From: Lycorma delicatula
Taxonomy: Eukaryota > Arthropoda > Insecta > Hemiptera > Fulgoridae
Assembly (NCBI RefSeq): GCF_047948215.1
Contig: NC_134457.1
Coordinates: 15,660,626 to 15,724,625, forward strand
Direction of reading: 5' to 3'
Length of the DNA: 64,000 bases
Each line of letters begins with the position of its first letter. Within the stretch, counting starts at the first letter, position 1. The translations under genes were made by a program, and so were the position numbers. The notes beneath the pieces were generated by a model. The model saw only the letters and a list, made by a program, of their open reading frames with translations. It had not been told where the DNA came from and searched no databases. Below, piece by piece: positions 1 to 12,228 of the stretch.

Positions 1-1935
1 AAACAGAGCCTGTCCAACTGTACTTGACCCTTCTGTGTTTTATGATGATGGAGTTCGATGATGGTTAGAAAGAAACAGCTTTAATATACAAATAAGATGA
101 AAATAATAATCTTATTCACAGTCTAATATAATTGTGAAATATAGGTAACCAAGCTAAATGTTAATTAAATTCATTGGGGAACAGTTCTAGATGAAGTATT
201 TTACTTGGAGTGTATACAATCAAGCGAACTGCAGTTAGCTGGAGTTTTAAATCTATCTCCAACATTTTATTTTGATTTCAAAATCCTACACTTAAATTTG
301 TGTTATCTAATAACTCCAGTGATGGTAGACTTAATACAAAATACCTATCACATTCTCTTAGGTCTTTTGAAAAAATCCTTTTGATCATTTAAAAAATTAT
401 TTAATCAAGATGAAACTTGGGCGATGCCCTTAAGCATTGTTATTTTAAACTTGGCTGAACTATTTTTGCCACTGAAACATGTTATGAGTTTTGAAAAAGA
501 AATCTAGATAAAATAAACTTATATTGTTATTTATGACTATTATTATAAATTTAAAACATTAAAAATGACAGTAATATAACTAATTGTAAATTACAAAAAC
601 AAAAACAGTTTTAAAAAATATTACTGCTAAATAAATACAATTATTTGAAATTAGAAAAAAATATGTGTGAATGAGTAATTCTTGTCCTTGCACTTTATTT
701 TGATTGGAGCTCCAACTATGTTGAGTCATAAAATTTTGAAACAAAAATTGAAAAATGCGTTGGACATAGAAGAATAATAACGGAAAGTGAATGTGGGCTG
801 TCATAATAAAACATAATTTTTAAAGTATATGAGATAAAAATTATGTTTGAAAGATTTTGCTTATTGAATATTTGAACTGTTCTAGTAAAACCTCTAAATG
901 CACCTCATTTTGCAAATTTGGCAGCATTTTTTCTCTCCAAAACTGAAAAGCGAGGTAATAATGTCAAAGTTGATGGCAGGTTTACAATTATTACAGATGT
1001 AAAATAAATTGTCCAAGAATGTATAACATCAACACTTAACATACTAATATTCATAATTTTTTGATCATTAAATTTTTTTATACTATTAAATAAATAAAAC
1101 ATAAAAAAGTAAAAAATCATTTACTCATCATTCAGTTTCTATATTCATAAAATTTTTACATTCTAAACAATTACAATGTTACAAACATTTTAGATATTGG
1201 GCTATTTTTGATAATAAGAATTATTTCTTGCTAAACTTACTTTTAGTAAACCTTATGTAGCACACAGTGAAATATTTTACATTCACCAAAATTTCCTAAT
1301 TTATGAAAAACGTTTTGCAACTTTTATGCATGTGAAATTAGTTATTTGACTTTCAGATATTATTATGTGGTGTAATGGAATATATTGTTGAATAAAGATA
1401 AGTTAATGGAACACAACACTTATAAGGTATTATGAAAAATAATTTTTTTTACATAGAAGTAATGTTGATACTCTTAAGTGACAATCTTTTTAATAAAAAA
1501 TTTAAATAAATCAGTTAATCTGAAGCTGACGCTATCAATTAAAAAACAAAAATTTGACACATTGTCAATTGTCAAAAAATTCTGATATGATAATTTGTTC
1601 TAGAAAGTAACTTATAGTAAATAATACATGCACATTTCTACCTGTCCATCTTGAAAAACAACTATTCTGAGAAACAGAAAAAAGGAAGTATGAAACCCTC
1701 TCAGATGTAAAATTTAAAAAAAATTTACTGGTATTGATTTATTTTATACCAATCAGTATTCATTAATGAAGAAATGATAAAATATTGAAGTTATTTTATT
1801 TTTTAAACATTACACACGTAGTTAGAGGAAAACTATATAGACTGTCTGGACAAAATGTCATTAGTTTATTCACAATATATGAAACAGACAAATTTTTTTT
1901 ATTGCCTATTAGGTCATACCCTTATGTAAGTGGCT
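1..1935. other. AT-rich intergenic DNA, no gene recognised
   Basis: Very AT-rich sequence with short open frames on both strands. None has a recognisable domain, signal peptide or convincing splice pattern. No inverted repeats or known element ends were seen. Confidence 0.6.
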
Positions 1936-1939
1936 AATG

Positions 1940-3228
1940 AGCGTAAGGAACGCTACATTTCCAAAGTAAATAACCTACTGACGTCAGAACGAAAACAGGA
2001 GATTGAAGACCGGGGGTTTGCGTCTTGGCAGGTCAGATAGGACGAATCCCTCACCGGTCGCTACACGCATGGTATGTTTCCTATAGTGTCTGATTTAGGT
2101 GCGATTGGATTGGTCTCCCCCAATTCAATCGGTATATCTCCCCCAATCGGTATATCACACAGTTTCTCTCCGGGTATGGTGCCTTTCGAGTGAGTTTGGC
2201 TAGGTTTCGTTTGGTGGATTCGAATCAATGCCCGGATTGTGGAACTGATGATACAGTGGAACATTTTCTTTATGTCTGTCCTGGATATGAAGTCGACGTT
2301 CACGAGCTGTTAGGGATCTTGAGAGAATACATTCCTTTTTGGATCTTGGTGTTAACTGGTTGATACGCGAGGAGTGGTATATAGTAGCTGGTCTTTTTCG
2401 CGTCCTTGCGTTGTGTAGGTCTGCAGACGAGGTTTAATCGAGGTATTTGATTATAGTAGGATCCCGGGTGGCTAGGGTTTCGGCCTAGGCATTGGATTGG
2501 TTGGAGGTAGGCGCATTGGCATCGTTCCACGGTTATATTGGTATTGTTTGTGATTCGATTTGGGAGTCTCACTGGCGGGGGTGACCGCGCTGCCGGGGTA
2601 TGGTAGCCCGTGCGACCGGAGGCGTCGCTTCGTCCTGCCGTTGGCGGTACCTGATTAAGACTTGGTAATACCGCGCGAGACTGCATGGTGGGACCGAGTG
2701 GGAGTGCGGGGTTTGTCCCCGGCTCCTGCCTGGACCGGAATGAGGTTACCTTAAGTGACCTAATTTGGTAGACTTATCGGGTGTAGGTTTGAATTTCTAT
2801 GTTGCGTAAAACATAATCTTGATTGGTAAGAGTGTAGCACTGATCTGACTTACAACTCGTTCATTTTCTGAGGCAGAAAACACAGTCACGAACGGTGTTT
2901 TCAAATTTAGACTAGGCGCGGGGTCCGCGGTTCCGCGATCTCGGTTAGTTAATATGAGGGAATCATCTTAGATTGGATGTGAAGATGTCCGTTTCAAGTA
3001 TACGTAAAGGCAAAATTTGATTTGTATTTTACTGATGTAAATGTCTGCCGAGGCATTTACATCGGTGGCATCCCGACCTAGGCCTGGCTGATGACTGAGA
3101 TGTAATCAGTTAGAGGATCTAAAGACGACCTCCGGTAAAGCCCCTTAGGGTTCTGAACGGAGGGGTGGTGTGGCGACGGTAACGTCACAAGGTGTGTGTC
3201 TTCCCTTACGGAGGTGGGATGATGACAT
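1940..3228 (+). mobile_element. R1-clade LINE (family X), 5'-truncated 3' end
   Basis: A GC-richer island in AT-rich DNA. It carries the C-terminus of a non-LTR retrotransposon ORF2 (to about 2436) followed by a 3' UTR of roughly 800 bp. The last ~850 bp (about 2380-3222) recur on the - strand at about 33510-32640. The final ~170 bp recur, diverged, at 45700-45536. In that third copy (45.5-49.8 kb) the tail follows a complete set of R1-clade ORF2 remnants, which is what identifies this block as a 3' UTR. The 5' boundary is approximate and no target-site duplication was found. Confidence 0.7.
2150..2436 (+). pseudogene. R1-clade ORF2 C-terminal zinc-finger region, remnant
   Basis: The plus-strand translation reads QFLSGYGAFRVSL, then CPDCGTDDTVEHFLYVC, the Cys-Cys-His-Cys pattern (CPxCG...DTxEHxLxxCP) found after the reverse transcriptase of R1-clade LINE ORF2 proteins. 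A stop interrupts the frame near 2361. A last piece reading YIVAGLFRVLALCRSADEV ends the protein before the 3' UTR. The same ending is recognisable at about 33510 on the - strand. It is non-functional, since the polymerase and endonuclease are missing. Confidence 0.75.
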
Positions 3229-4383
3229 AAGACATTATCATCAAGAATTACTAGCATCCGTTGCAGGCTAACAAATATAACTGAAGTATGAAATGGTTTC
3301 CTGTTGCCTTCTTCACAATTTTTTCCTGTTGTTTGCTGTCTTCTTCTTAAACTACATATATTGCATACTGTTGCTATCAGCACTTTTTAGACAAACTTAA
3401 TTTTTATGTTAGTTTTGTATTATGGAATTCTAATGATTTAATTGCTATAAATGCAGAACTGAAGCAGTTATAAACAGTGGCATAATATAAAATTATGAAA
3501 AGTTTTAAGTCAATACATTAATTCACCTTCATGAAAATTCATTATAATACACAAAAGGTGAACGTTAGCTTTATTGGCTCTAGAATATATTACAAAAAAT
3601 TATTTTAAAAAACTTCCATAAAAATTTAATTTGTTTTGGTTAATACTCAGATTATTAATATTGTACCGAATCATGAGACCAAAGGCCAAATACAAAAGGT
3701 ACGTGCAATTGTTGGACCCAAAAATTAACCATAAAAATGAGGACATATACTCACAAGTCGATAAATTAATAAATTTTGTAAAAATAATGATTTAAAAAGT
3801 ACTTTTATTGTTAAAGGTACTCTAAAACTACATTTTCAATAAAAATGAAAGTTACCGAATATTCGCGGAAGAAATCAATTTCGAATGCTGTACAATGCAA
3901 CGCCCTGGTCTAAAGTTGGTGTGGATGGTAATTTATCACGAAAAAATAGTTATAAATTACTCCGTTTTGTGAGCAATAGAAATACTGACGCGATTAGCAA
4001 TGTTACGACTACCTGAAAAGCACACTGCAATGGTTTTTTCTACGTATATCTAAAGTTAGATGGTTACAATCCAAAATGAAATTTCTCGGTATTTTATTAA
4101 ATGACTAGTTTTCGTGGAGTGATCAAAATTGATTCCGTTTGTAAGCCGTACTGTTTTGTTATGTGACGTCTTAATAAAACGCCAAGTTGGTTATCATTAT
4201 TAAACATTTATTACGCCAATATTTATTCTCGATCGAAGTACAACTCTTGGGGCTCTTTCAAAAAGTCAGAACGAAGTTTTAAGATAAAAAAATTGGGTTG
4301 TGATCACTATCTGACAGTATATAAAGAATGAATCGTGTAGACATATATCTAGAAAAATTAAATATGTTAATTTTATCCTTGTG
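3229..4383. other. No gene; AT-rich spacer
   Basis: No coding potential was recognised. The stretch around 3285-3340 has the look of an interspersed repeat but could not be assigned. It separates the R1-clade fragment from the I-clade LINE. Confidence 0.5.
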
Positions 4384-4848
4384 TCTGTATTTATGATACA
4401 TTGGGAAGGTGATCGAGTATGCATGTTGCGCTTCTACCGTGCTCTGGCGCGTTCCCGCTTATACTATGGTTGCGTGGCTTATTCGTCCGCACGGGCTACC
4501 GCTCTAAAGATGCTTGATGCGATCCATCACTCATTTATCCGTCTTGCTACAGGTAAGTTTCGCACAAGCCCCGTGGTAAGTCTACAAGTGGACAATGGTG
4601 AGCCATCACTTTGGAATAGACGAAAACAAATGATACGTTCCTGTGTAGCTCGCATTAAAGAGCAACCAAATCATTTTACCTTTATTGTTGTGTTCTCTAA
4701 TCAGCATGTTAATCGATTTGAGGAACGACCAAGATCTACTGATCGACTAAGACCTACGAAGAGATTATCGAATATGCATGTTGCGCTTCCACCGAGCTCC
4801 AGTCCATTCCCGCTTGGACTACCGCTATCCGCTGTATTCGTGGGGTGA
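4381..4848 (+). pseudogene. I-clade ORF2, RT thumb/connection remnant
   Basis: The open frame contains MLRFYRALARSRLYYGCVAY and later HHSFIRLATGKFRTSPVVSL. These align by eye with MLRFYYSLVRSRLDYCCIAY and SLRLATGAFRSSPV in the copy at 57.4-57.6 kb. This segment follows the RT palm in I-clade LINEs. It loses homology after about 4745, where a diverged tandem copy of the same segment begins. Confidence 0.7.
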
Positions 4849-5109
4849 CTTATTCGTCAGATCGGTCCACCGCTCTTAAAATGTTAGATGCATTCCATCA
4901 TTCATTCATCCCTCTTGATACAGGTACATCTCATTCAAGGCCTGTGGTAAGTCTACTGGTAGAAAGTGGTTAGCCATCTGTTTAGAATAGACGAAACGAG
5001 ATGATCCGCACTTACTGTAGCTCGTATTAAAGCGCAATGAAATCATCCAACTTTTTATGTGTTCTCTAACCCACATCTGAATTGATACCAAAAACTGCCG
5101 AGATCTACT
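4411..5109 (+). repeat. Diverged tandem duplication of ~355 bp inside the I-clade LINE
   Basis: Unit 1 (about 4411-4745) and unit 2 (about 4766-5109) both start with TATGCATGTTGCGCTTC. They share landmarks such as the CCATCACTCATTTATCC-like stretch, TGGTAAGTCTAC and AGATCTACT. The offset is 355 bp at the left landmark and 369 bp at the right, so indels have accumulated. Unit 2 has more stops. The duplication is absent from the related copy at 57.4 kb. Confidence 0.75.
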
Positions 5110-5348
5110 GCTCCACTAGGCTCAGTGCCTTTTCTTACCTCTAAATATACAATTACTTTCAGTTCATACTGTTGCTCCATGTTATAACCCCCTTTGATGG
5201 CCTTCTCTAGTTAATTATTGCTTTGGTCTTTGTCAGTACCATAAGAAGAAGATAAATCCAGTTATATTACAAGAAGAATTTTATAATATCATAAATAGCG
5301 TGAATTTTGATGCTATAGTTTATACACACATTAAACACATTAATTCAG

Positions 5349-5705
5349 TTGGTTGTGCTTTTGTGGTTGGCAACAGAACATATCCTTCCCAGCATTGTCA
5401 GTATTTTCGTTGCAGAGCTGTATGCTATTAATAAGTCCTTAAATATATTTAATCCAACATTTCAACACGTACTTGTTTGTTCAGATTCTGTGAGTGCCTT
5501 ACAGGTAATTATTGACATATATTCCAGATTGTCTATTGTATATGAGATTGATAGTGTTTTTTCTCAACTGATTCTATGTAATACAAGTGAGCTTCTGCTG
5601 GATCCACAGCTATTTTTGAATTTTAGGCATGAGCTTGCTGATAGTGCGGCAAAAGAGGCTTGTTTCCAGCTTCCTTTCCCGATCGCCTTGTCTCGTGATG
5701 AGTGA
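5349..5705 (+). pseudogene. I-clade ORF2, RNase H domain remnant
   Basis: The translation contains VAELYAINKSL (the RNase H Glu motif), HVLVCSDSVSALQVI (the central Asp motif) and HELADSAAKEA (the last Asp motif, usually GNExAD). The spacing fits a LINE-type RNase H. The first Asp motif lies upstream in a broken frame (AFVVGNRTYPS region). In a live element this domain degrades the RNA strand during cDNA synthesis. A stop at 5703 ends the frame. Confidence 0.75.
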
Positions 5706-5759
5706 CTAATTGAATGGATTGGTACCATCAATAATAAACTTTGTCCAGTTAAGAACACT

Positions 5760-5966
5760 GTGTTACTGTGGAGCTCTTCATGCAGAAATAACTGTCAAGA
5801 GGAGATTATTATTTGCCATTTGCAAATAGGGCACACTAGGCTCCCTCATGGATATCTGATAACACAAACAGATGCAACCATTTGTGCTCGCTGCAACTGC
5901 CAACTAACTGTGCATCACATCATTGTGGATTGTGTCTGTTTTGTGGGCATTGCATCGCAAGTTTAA
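5760..5966 (+). pseudogene. I-clade ORF2 C-terminal region remnant
   Basis: It reads LQIGHTRLPHGYLI and then CARCNCQLTVHHIIVDC, the conserved ending of I-clade ORF2 proteins (IGHTRxTHGxLL...CxxCxxxLTVxHILxxC). It matches LRLGHTRVTHGFLM...CNCRLNVHHILVDC at 58.0-58.1 kb. It continues the RNase H remnant after a frame change. Confidence 0.75.
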
Positions 5967-6136
5967 ACTGGGGGCTGATAATGCAAAGTACATTGGGGAA
6001 CAATGAAACAATGCTATCTAATATTTTACGATTCCTCAGCGCCATTTGTTTATATTCAAATACTTTAGCATTCAGTAGTAGCTTTCACCTGTATTTATAC
6101 CATTTGGCTTATGCCAGATGGTAATTATTTTTGTCT

Positions 6137-7366
6137 TCAGTCATTTGACTGGTTTGATGCAGCTCTCCAAGATTCCCTATCTAGTGCTAGTCGTTTCATT
6201 TCAGTATACCCCCTACATCCTACATCCCTAACAATTTGTTTTACATATTGCAAATGTGGCCTGCCTACACAATTTTTTCCTTCTACCTGTCCTTCCAATA
6301 TTAAAGCGACTATTCCAGGATGCCTTAGTATGTGGCCTATAAGTCTGTCTCTTCTTTTAACTATATTCTTCCAAATGCTTCTTTCTTCATCTATTTGCCG
6401 CAATACCTCTTCATTTGTCACTTTATCCACCCATCTGATTTTTAACATTCTCCTATAGCACCACATTTCAAAAACTTCTAATCTTTTCTTCTCAGATACT
6501 CCGATTGTCCAAGCTTCACTTCCATATAAAGCAACACTCCAAACATATACTTTCAAAAATTTTTTCCTGACATTTAAATTAATTTTTGATGTAAACAAAT
6601 TATATTTCTGACTGAAGGCTCGTTTCGCTTTTGCTATTCGGCATTTTATATCGCTCCTGCTTCGTCCATCTTTAGTAATTGTACTTCCCAAATAACAAAA
6701 TTCTTCTACCTCCATAATCTTTTCTCCTCCTATTTTCACATTCAGTGTTCCATCTTTGTTATTTCTAATACATTTCATTACTTTTGTTTTGTACTTGTTT
6801 ATTTTCATGCGATAGTTCTTGCGTAGGACTTCATCTATGCCATTCATTGTTTCTTCTAAATCCTTTTTACTCTCAGCTAGAATTACTATATCATCAGCAA
6901 ATCGTAGCATCTTTATCTTTTCACCTTGTACTGTTACTCCGAATCTAAATTGTTCTTTAATATCATTAACTGCTAGTTCCATGTAAAGATTAAAAAGTAA
7001 CGGGGATAGGGAACATCCTTGTCGGACTCCATTTCTTATTACGGCTTCTTTCTTATGTTCTTCAATTATTACTGTTGCTGTTTGGTTCCTGTACATGTTA
7101 GCAATTGGTCTTCTATCTCTGTATTTGAACCCTAATTTTTTTAAAATGCTGAAAATTTTATTCCAGTCTACGTTATCGAATGCCTTTTCTAGGTCTATAA
7201 ATGCCAAATATGTTGGATTGTTTTTCTTTAATCTTCCTTCTACTATTAATCTGAGGCCTAGAATTGCTTCCCTTGTCACTATACTTTTCCTGAAACCAAA
7301 TTGTTCTTCTCCTAACACTTCCTCCACTCTCCTCTCAATTCTTCTGTATAGAATTCTAGTTAACAT
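6137..7366 (-). pseudogene. RTE reverse transcriptase, palm to C-terminus
   Basis: A 409-codon open frame. It contains FIDLEKAFDNVDW (first catalytic Asp region), NGVRQGCSLSPLLFNLYME, LRFADDIVILAE (the catalytic DD box) and FCYLGSTITKDGRSRSDI (thumb). It ends with a C-terminus containing IGHILRHPG and GRPHLQYVKQIVRDVGC, typical of RTE-clade elements. The catalytic residues are intact even though the upstream frame is broken. The 3' UTR is very short, as is usual for RTE. Confidence 0.88.
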
Positions 7367-7439
7367 TTTTGATTCATGACTAAACTAATTGTTCTGTATT
7401 CTTCACATTTATCTGCCCCTGCTTTCTTTGGTATCATGA

Positions 7440-8441
7440 CTATATAACACTTTTTTTGAAGTCTGACGGAACTTCTCCTTTTTCATAAATATTACATACC
7501 AGTTTGTATAATCTATCAATCGCTTCCTCACCTGCACTGTGCAGTAATTCTACAGGTATTCCGTCTATTCCAGGAGTCTTTCTACTATTTAAATCTTTTA
7601 ATGCTCTCTTAAATTCAGATCTCAGTATTGTTTCTCCCATTTCATCCTCCTCAACTTCCTCTTCTTCCTCTATAACACCATTTTCTAATTCATTTCCTCC
7701 GTATAACTCTTCAATATATTCCACCCATCTATCGACTTTACCTTTCGTATTATATATTGGTGTACCATCTTTGTTTAACACATTATTGGATTTTAATTTA
7801 TGTACCCCAAAATTTTCCTTAACTTTCCTGTATGCTCCATCTATTTAACCAGTGTTCATTTCTCTTTCCACTTCTGAACACTTTTCTTTAATCCACTCTT
7901 CTTTTGCTAGTTTGCACTTCCTGTTTATAGCATTTCTTAATTGTCGATAGTTCCTTTTACTTTCCTCATCACTAGCATTCTTATATTTTCTACGTTCATC
8001 CATCAGCTGCAATATATCGTCTGAAACCCAAGGTTTTCTACCAGTTCTCTTTATTCCGCCTAAGTTTGCTTCTGCTGATTTAAGAAATTCCTTTTTAACA
8101 TTCTCCCATTCTTCTTCTACATTTTCTACCTTATCTTTTTTACTCAGACCTCTTGCGATGTCCTCCTCAAAAATCTTCTTTACCTCCTCTTCCTCAAGCT
8201 TCTCTAAATTCCACCAATTCATCTGACACCTTTTCTTCAGGTTTTTAAACCCCAATCTACATTTCATTATCACCAAATTATGGTCGCTATCAATGTCTGC
8301 TCCAGGGTAAGTTTTGCAGTCAACGAGTTGATTTCTAAATCTTTGCTTAACCATGATATAATCTATCTTATCTTGCAGTATCGCCTGGCTTTTTCCAAGT
8401 GTATATACTTCTATTATGATTTTTAAATTGGGTGTTGGCAA
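7440..8441 (-). pseudogene. RTE endonuclease C-terminus and linker to RT
   Basis: One frame holds DIDSDHNLVIMK, the C-terminal SDH motif of the APE endonuclease. A basic linker and TPGIDGIPVELLH, the start of the reverse transcriptase fingers, follow. An in-frame stop at 7846-7848 splits it, but the frame continues unchanged across the stop (GAYRKVKENFGVHKLK). That pattern indicates a point mutation rather than an ORF boundary. Confidence 0.8.
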
Positions 8442-8466
8442 TTACTAAATTATACTTCGTGCAAAA

Positions 8467-9003
8467 CTATATAAGTCTGTCCCCTCTTTCATTCCTTTTG
8501 CCTAGCCCGTATTCACCCACTATATTTCCTTCCTTGCCTTTTCCAATGCTTGCATTCCAATCTCCAACTATTATTAAATTTTCATCTCCTTTTACATGTT
8601 TAATTGCTTCATCAATCTCTTCGTATACACACTCTACCTCATCATCATCATGGGCGCTTGTAGGCATATAGACGTTAACAATCGTTATCGGTTTAGGTTT
8701 TGATTTTATCCTTATTACAATGATTCTATCGCTATGCATTTTGAAATACTCTACTCTCTTCCCTATCTTCTTGTTCATTATGAAACCTACTCCTGCCTGG
8801 CCATTATTTGAAGCTGAGTTAATTATTCTAAAATCACCTGACCAAAAGTCGCCTTCCTCTTCCCACCAAACCTCACTAATTCCTACTACATCCACATTTA
8901 TCCTATCCATTTCCCTTTTTAAATTTTCTAGCCTACCAACCTTTTTTAAACTTCTAACATTCCATGTTCCGACTCGTAGAATGTTATTTTTTAATTTTCT
9001 GGT
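8467..9003 (-). pseudogene. RTE endonuclease domain (N-terminal part)
   Basis: Reading from about 9003 the translation begins with a GTWNVRSL-like start and continues DRINVDVVGISEVWW, NNGQAGVGFIMNKKIGK, TIVNVYMPTSAHDDDE and IIVGDWNASIGKGKEG. These are the signature blocks of the APE-type endonuclease that nicks target DNA for target-primed reverse transcription. A frameshift near 8450 separates it from the SDH motif in the next segment. Confidence 0.85.
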
Positions 9004-9394
9004 GACTCCCTTCCTTAGTAGTCCCCACCCGGAGATCCAAACAGGGGACTAGTTTACCTCCGGAATATTTTACCAAGGAAGGCGTCTCCATCATTGCTAT
9101 ATGAAAATGCAGAGCCACATTTCTTGGAAAGAAAGCAGCTGTAGTTTTCCATTGCTTTCAGCTGCGCAGTACTCAGAGGACTGAGTGATGTTGATATGGT
9201 CGTTTAAGTCGTCCTGACTCACGCCCCTAACAACTACTGAAAGAGCTGCTGCCCTCTTTCAGGAATCATTTCTTAGTCTGGCTCTCAACAGATACCTCTC
9301 CGATATGGTTACACCTTCGGTCCAGCTACTCTGTATCACTGAGCACTCACGCCTCCTCACCAACGGCAAGGTCTCATGATTCATAGAGGAGGTA

Positions 9395-9556
9395 ATGGTA
9401 ATTTTATTGTTTTAATTTAAATTATTGATGTAATATTTCATTGTGGTTTTATTTCACTTTATGGGTTTTTAGTTTAATTTTTAATGTTTATTTATGTAAT
9501 AAATAAATATTGTGTCCAGGCACTGATAATGACATTTTGTTGTGCACCCAGGAAAA
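9395..9556 (+). mobile_element. 3' UTR of the I-clade LINE after the RTE insertion
   Basis: It starts with the second copy of the 9-bp duplication. It ends with a polyadenylation-like AATAAATAAA stretch, then CACTGATAATGAC, TTGTTGTGCACCC and an A-rich tail. The same ending (AATAATGACTCTTTGTTG, then a C/A tail) occurs at about 17795-17840. A related one (GATGATAACGCC, then an A tail) closes the copy at 58.6 kb. Confidence 0.6.
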
Positions 9557-12228
9557 AACAAAATGATTGCGGTTCTTAACACTGGTCATGATAGGAGAGG
9601 AAGAAAGAATAAAAGGATAATAAGAAAGGGAAGGAAAGATATGAAAGAAGACTAAGGTAAATGGTCAGTTGCTCTTTAGTTGCCTTTTATGACCGGCAGT
9701 AGACAACATGCGCTTAGATTATTTCCACCACTCATTTGAGTGGATCCCTGAACCGACATGGGGCTTTTTCTTAAGCTTAAAATTTCACTTCAAGAATTAA
9801 ATTTGAAGACAGAGAAGAGATCATAAGAAATGAGGCAAGAGGACTTATGATGTTCAAAAAATAATTTTGAAAAAATGCTTTCAACAATGGAATCATACTG
9901 GGATATGTGTTACATCAGAAGGGTCTACTTTGAAGGCGTCAAGTCATTGAACTAAATAGATATATTTTTGTCTTTATGAGTCAATACTATACATACATAT
10001 GATATGAGATATACATATATATGAGTTATGATCAAAAGTACACTATTATAAAACTTAATTTGTTCATATTCATATAATTGATTTTTTTTACTCTTATGTC
10101 ATTGATATTAACATGATACCCGTAGTTCACTAAGAGTACAAAAATAAAAAGCATGATGTTTAATTATTCTCTTCATTTTTTACTCAATATAATAATTAGT
10201 TAATCATTAAAAATAGATAAACTATCTAAAATATTTATTAGCAAATATGACTAAGTGAATCTAATTTCCTTTTACACAGTTTACTGCCAGAAAACAGACT
10301 TTTATAGCATCTACTTTTCATCTGAAAATGTATAGTTCAATTTCCAGCCAGCTTGATTATTGGGTATGTTAACTAAAACTCAGATGCAACTAAAACTCAT
10401 CTCTCATGAGTGACTGCAATCGAGCATTAGCCTCCAGTTGTTGAAAGCAAATTAATTAATTAGAATCAATTATGTAAATATGTTGTAAAATTACAGAAAT
10501 ATCTGAGTAATAACAAAACTGATATCAACAAAAACACAGTAGTCAGTTACTTTGTCATCTCAATTTTCATGTCGGCCACTACTGAGCAATAGAATTTACT
10601 AAACTCCAATGGCTGAATTAATACAGAAACTAGTTATAAATTCAGTACTGAATAAACATAAAATTTAAACTACAACCAAAAAAAATAAAGATAAAAATAA
10701 GAGAGACAGGCAATTAATGATTAAACAAAGTCATTTGAAGGCAAAAATGCAAACAAAAATATCCTTTTTTTTTAATAAATTGCACAGTACATTAACCATT
10801 TAACATAAAAACCCATGAAAACGGAAATGATTAGAATATGAATAACCGTCATCACATAAGCACAGCCCAGACTATCAGAAGAAGAAAATCTCCAAAACCC
10901 AGGTTCTCTTTCCTTTGCCTTAAAATAATATTAAGCGGCAGGTAACAGCCTCCAGCCACCATATGTAACTCTTTAAAGGGGATGCATTACACTTTCCATA
11001 AAACTAGGGTCCTACAATGTACATTCCTGCTATACCAAAAGATCTAAAGAGCTTCAGAGGATGGAATGAAAAACTGCATCCTCTTAAAAACATAAAATAT
11101 ATTAATGCCCATCAGTAAAAATTAAATACCCATCATTTGATTAGAAAGATCCAGCAGCAAGGGACAGATGTCAAGGTTCTGTGATAAGTAGAAAGATAAA
11201 ACATCCCCTTACACACTTGTATTCTGTTCTGGTTCTGTTAAGTAGAATTTTTATGTTATTGCAACTTTACCAATTTTTTCATCCGTTAGTAATATTACCT
11301 GTGCATTATTTAGATAACCCATTTTTGTGTGTTGGATGTTGCAAGTAGATAGCACAATGAACATTAATCATTCCATGTGAGAGGTTAACAGTTCAAGTTA
11401 CAGCTCAACAAATTTAGTTAAATTTGAACATTAACCTTTAGTTATATTTGAATGTGACAAGGGGTTACTATCCTCGGTCACAATTCTTTTATTGGGTTCT
11501 TAACATATTATAACAGATAAATTTGTAGAATGAGTGAAATATTTTTTTAAATACACTTTTAAGTTTCAAAATTATCCCTTGAAATACTACTAATTTATAA
11601 ACAATTCATACAATGTATACCAGTTTAATAAAGTAGTAATAAACATCAATTGAAAACTATTAACTTAATTTTAATTTAAAAACAGTATATATTGTATTAC
11701 TAAATTTCTATAATTGCAAATCTCAGGTGAATTAACTGGTCTACACAATTGATAGTTACGCTTTTTTTAAATATTCTATAATTTTTTGAAACTGAGATTT
11801 GCAATAAAAAATAAATTACCAAATTTTTTTCTTCAGTATTCACTAGTTTATCATTAAATTGTGGTATAAAAAGTTGGTTTATATGCTTAGAAGATGGAGA
11901 ATTTCCAGATCCAAACAACTGTTCAACTGTTGTGACAATTTACAAAATTAATCCATCACTTACACTCCAAATCAATATTATTATCCACATTTTATGAACT
12001 GTAAGAGTTATAGTTGTTATTATTTTCATTGTTATGTATTTAATGGAAGAAAAACACAACGTCCAACAACATCAGCTATATATATATATATATATGTATT
12101 GGGAGAGTGGCAATTTTAATTGATTGCTGCTAAGGTAATACTCACTTAAATGAAACTAGTCAATGATGTGAACCTTATTGTGAATCATATTTTTGAATTT
12201 CATATCATAAAATTATGATTTTTGACAG
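9557..12228. other. No gene recognised; AT-rich with short simple repeats
   Basis: This holds AT-rich sequence with short TA/CA-type runs near 9990-10030 and 12077-12095. No transposon protein or convincing exon was found. It may be an intron or upstream part of the gene that owns the CBM14 exon at 12229, but nothing in the sequence proves that. Confidence 0.5.

Larger units (their letters stand above)
4384..6126 (+). mobile_element. I-clade LINE, 3' half, interrupted by an RTE insertion
   Basis: Degraded ORF2 pieces lie in the correct order: RT thumb/connection (4381-4848), an RNase H domain (about 5349-5705) and the C-terminal Cys/His region (5760-5966). The RNase H domain places it in the I-clade group. 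The element is cut at 6126 by an antisense RTE LINE. The 9-bp target duplication ATGGTAATT sits at 6118-6126 and 9395-9403, after which the I-clade 3' UTR resumes to about 9556. The 5' end is missing and the reading frame is broken in several places. Confidence 0.75.
6127..9394 (-). mobile_element. RTE-clade LINE, nearly full length, antisense
   Basis: About 3.27 kb. The 5' end lies near 9394 and the 3' end near 6127. A 5' UTR of roughly 390 bp is followed by one ORF with apurinic-type endonuclease and reverse transcriptase. The element is flanked by the 9-bp duplication ATGGTAATT and sits in the 3' UTR of the I-clade LINE, so it is the younger of the two. A truncated 3' end of the same family lies at 17493-17641. 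The coding frame has one in-frame stop (7846-7848) and frameshifts near 8450, 7437 and 7380, so this copy is dead. Confidence 0.85.

Noticed and set aside
580..1120. Two antisense frames rich in Phe, Ile and Asn
   Set aside because: The composition is what random AT-rich DNA gives; there is no domain or splice signal.
7504..8671. Serine-rich + strand frames
   Set aside because: They are antisense shadows of the RTE endonuclease and linker.
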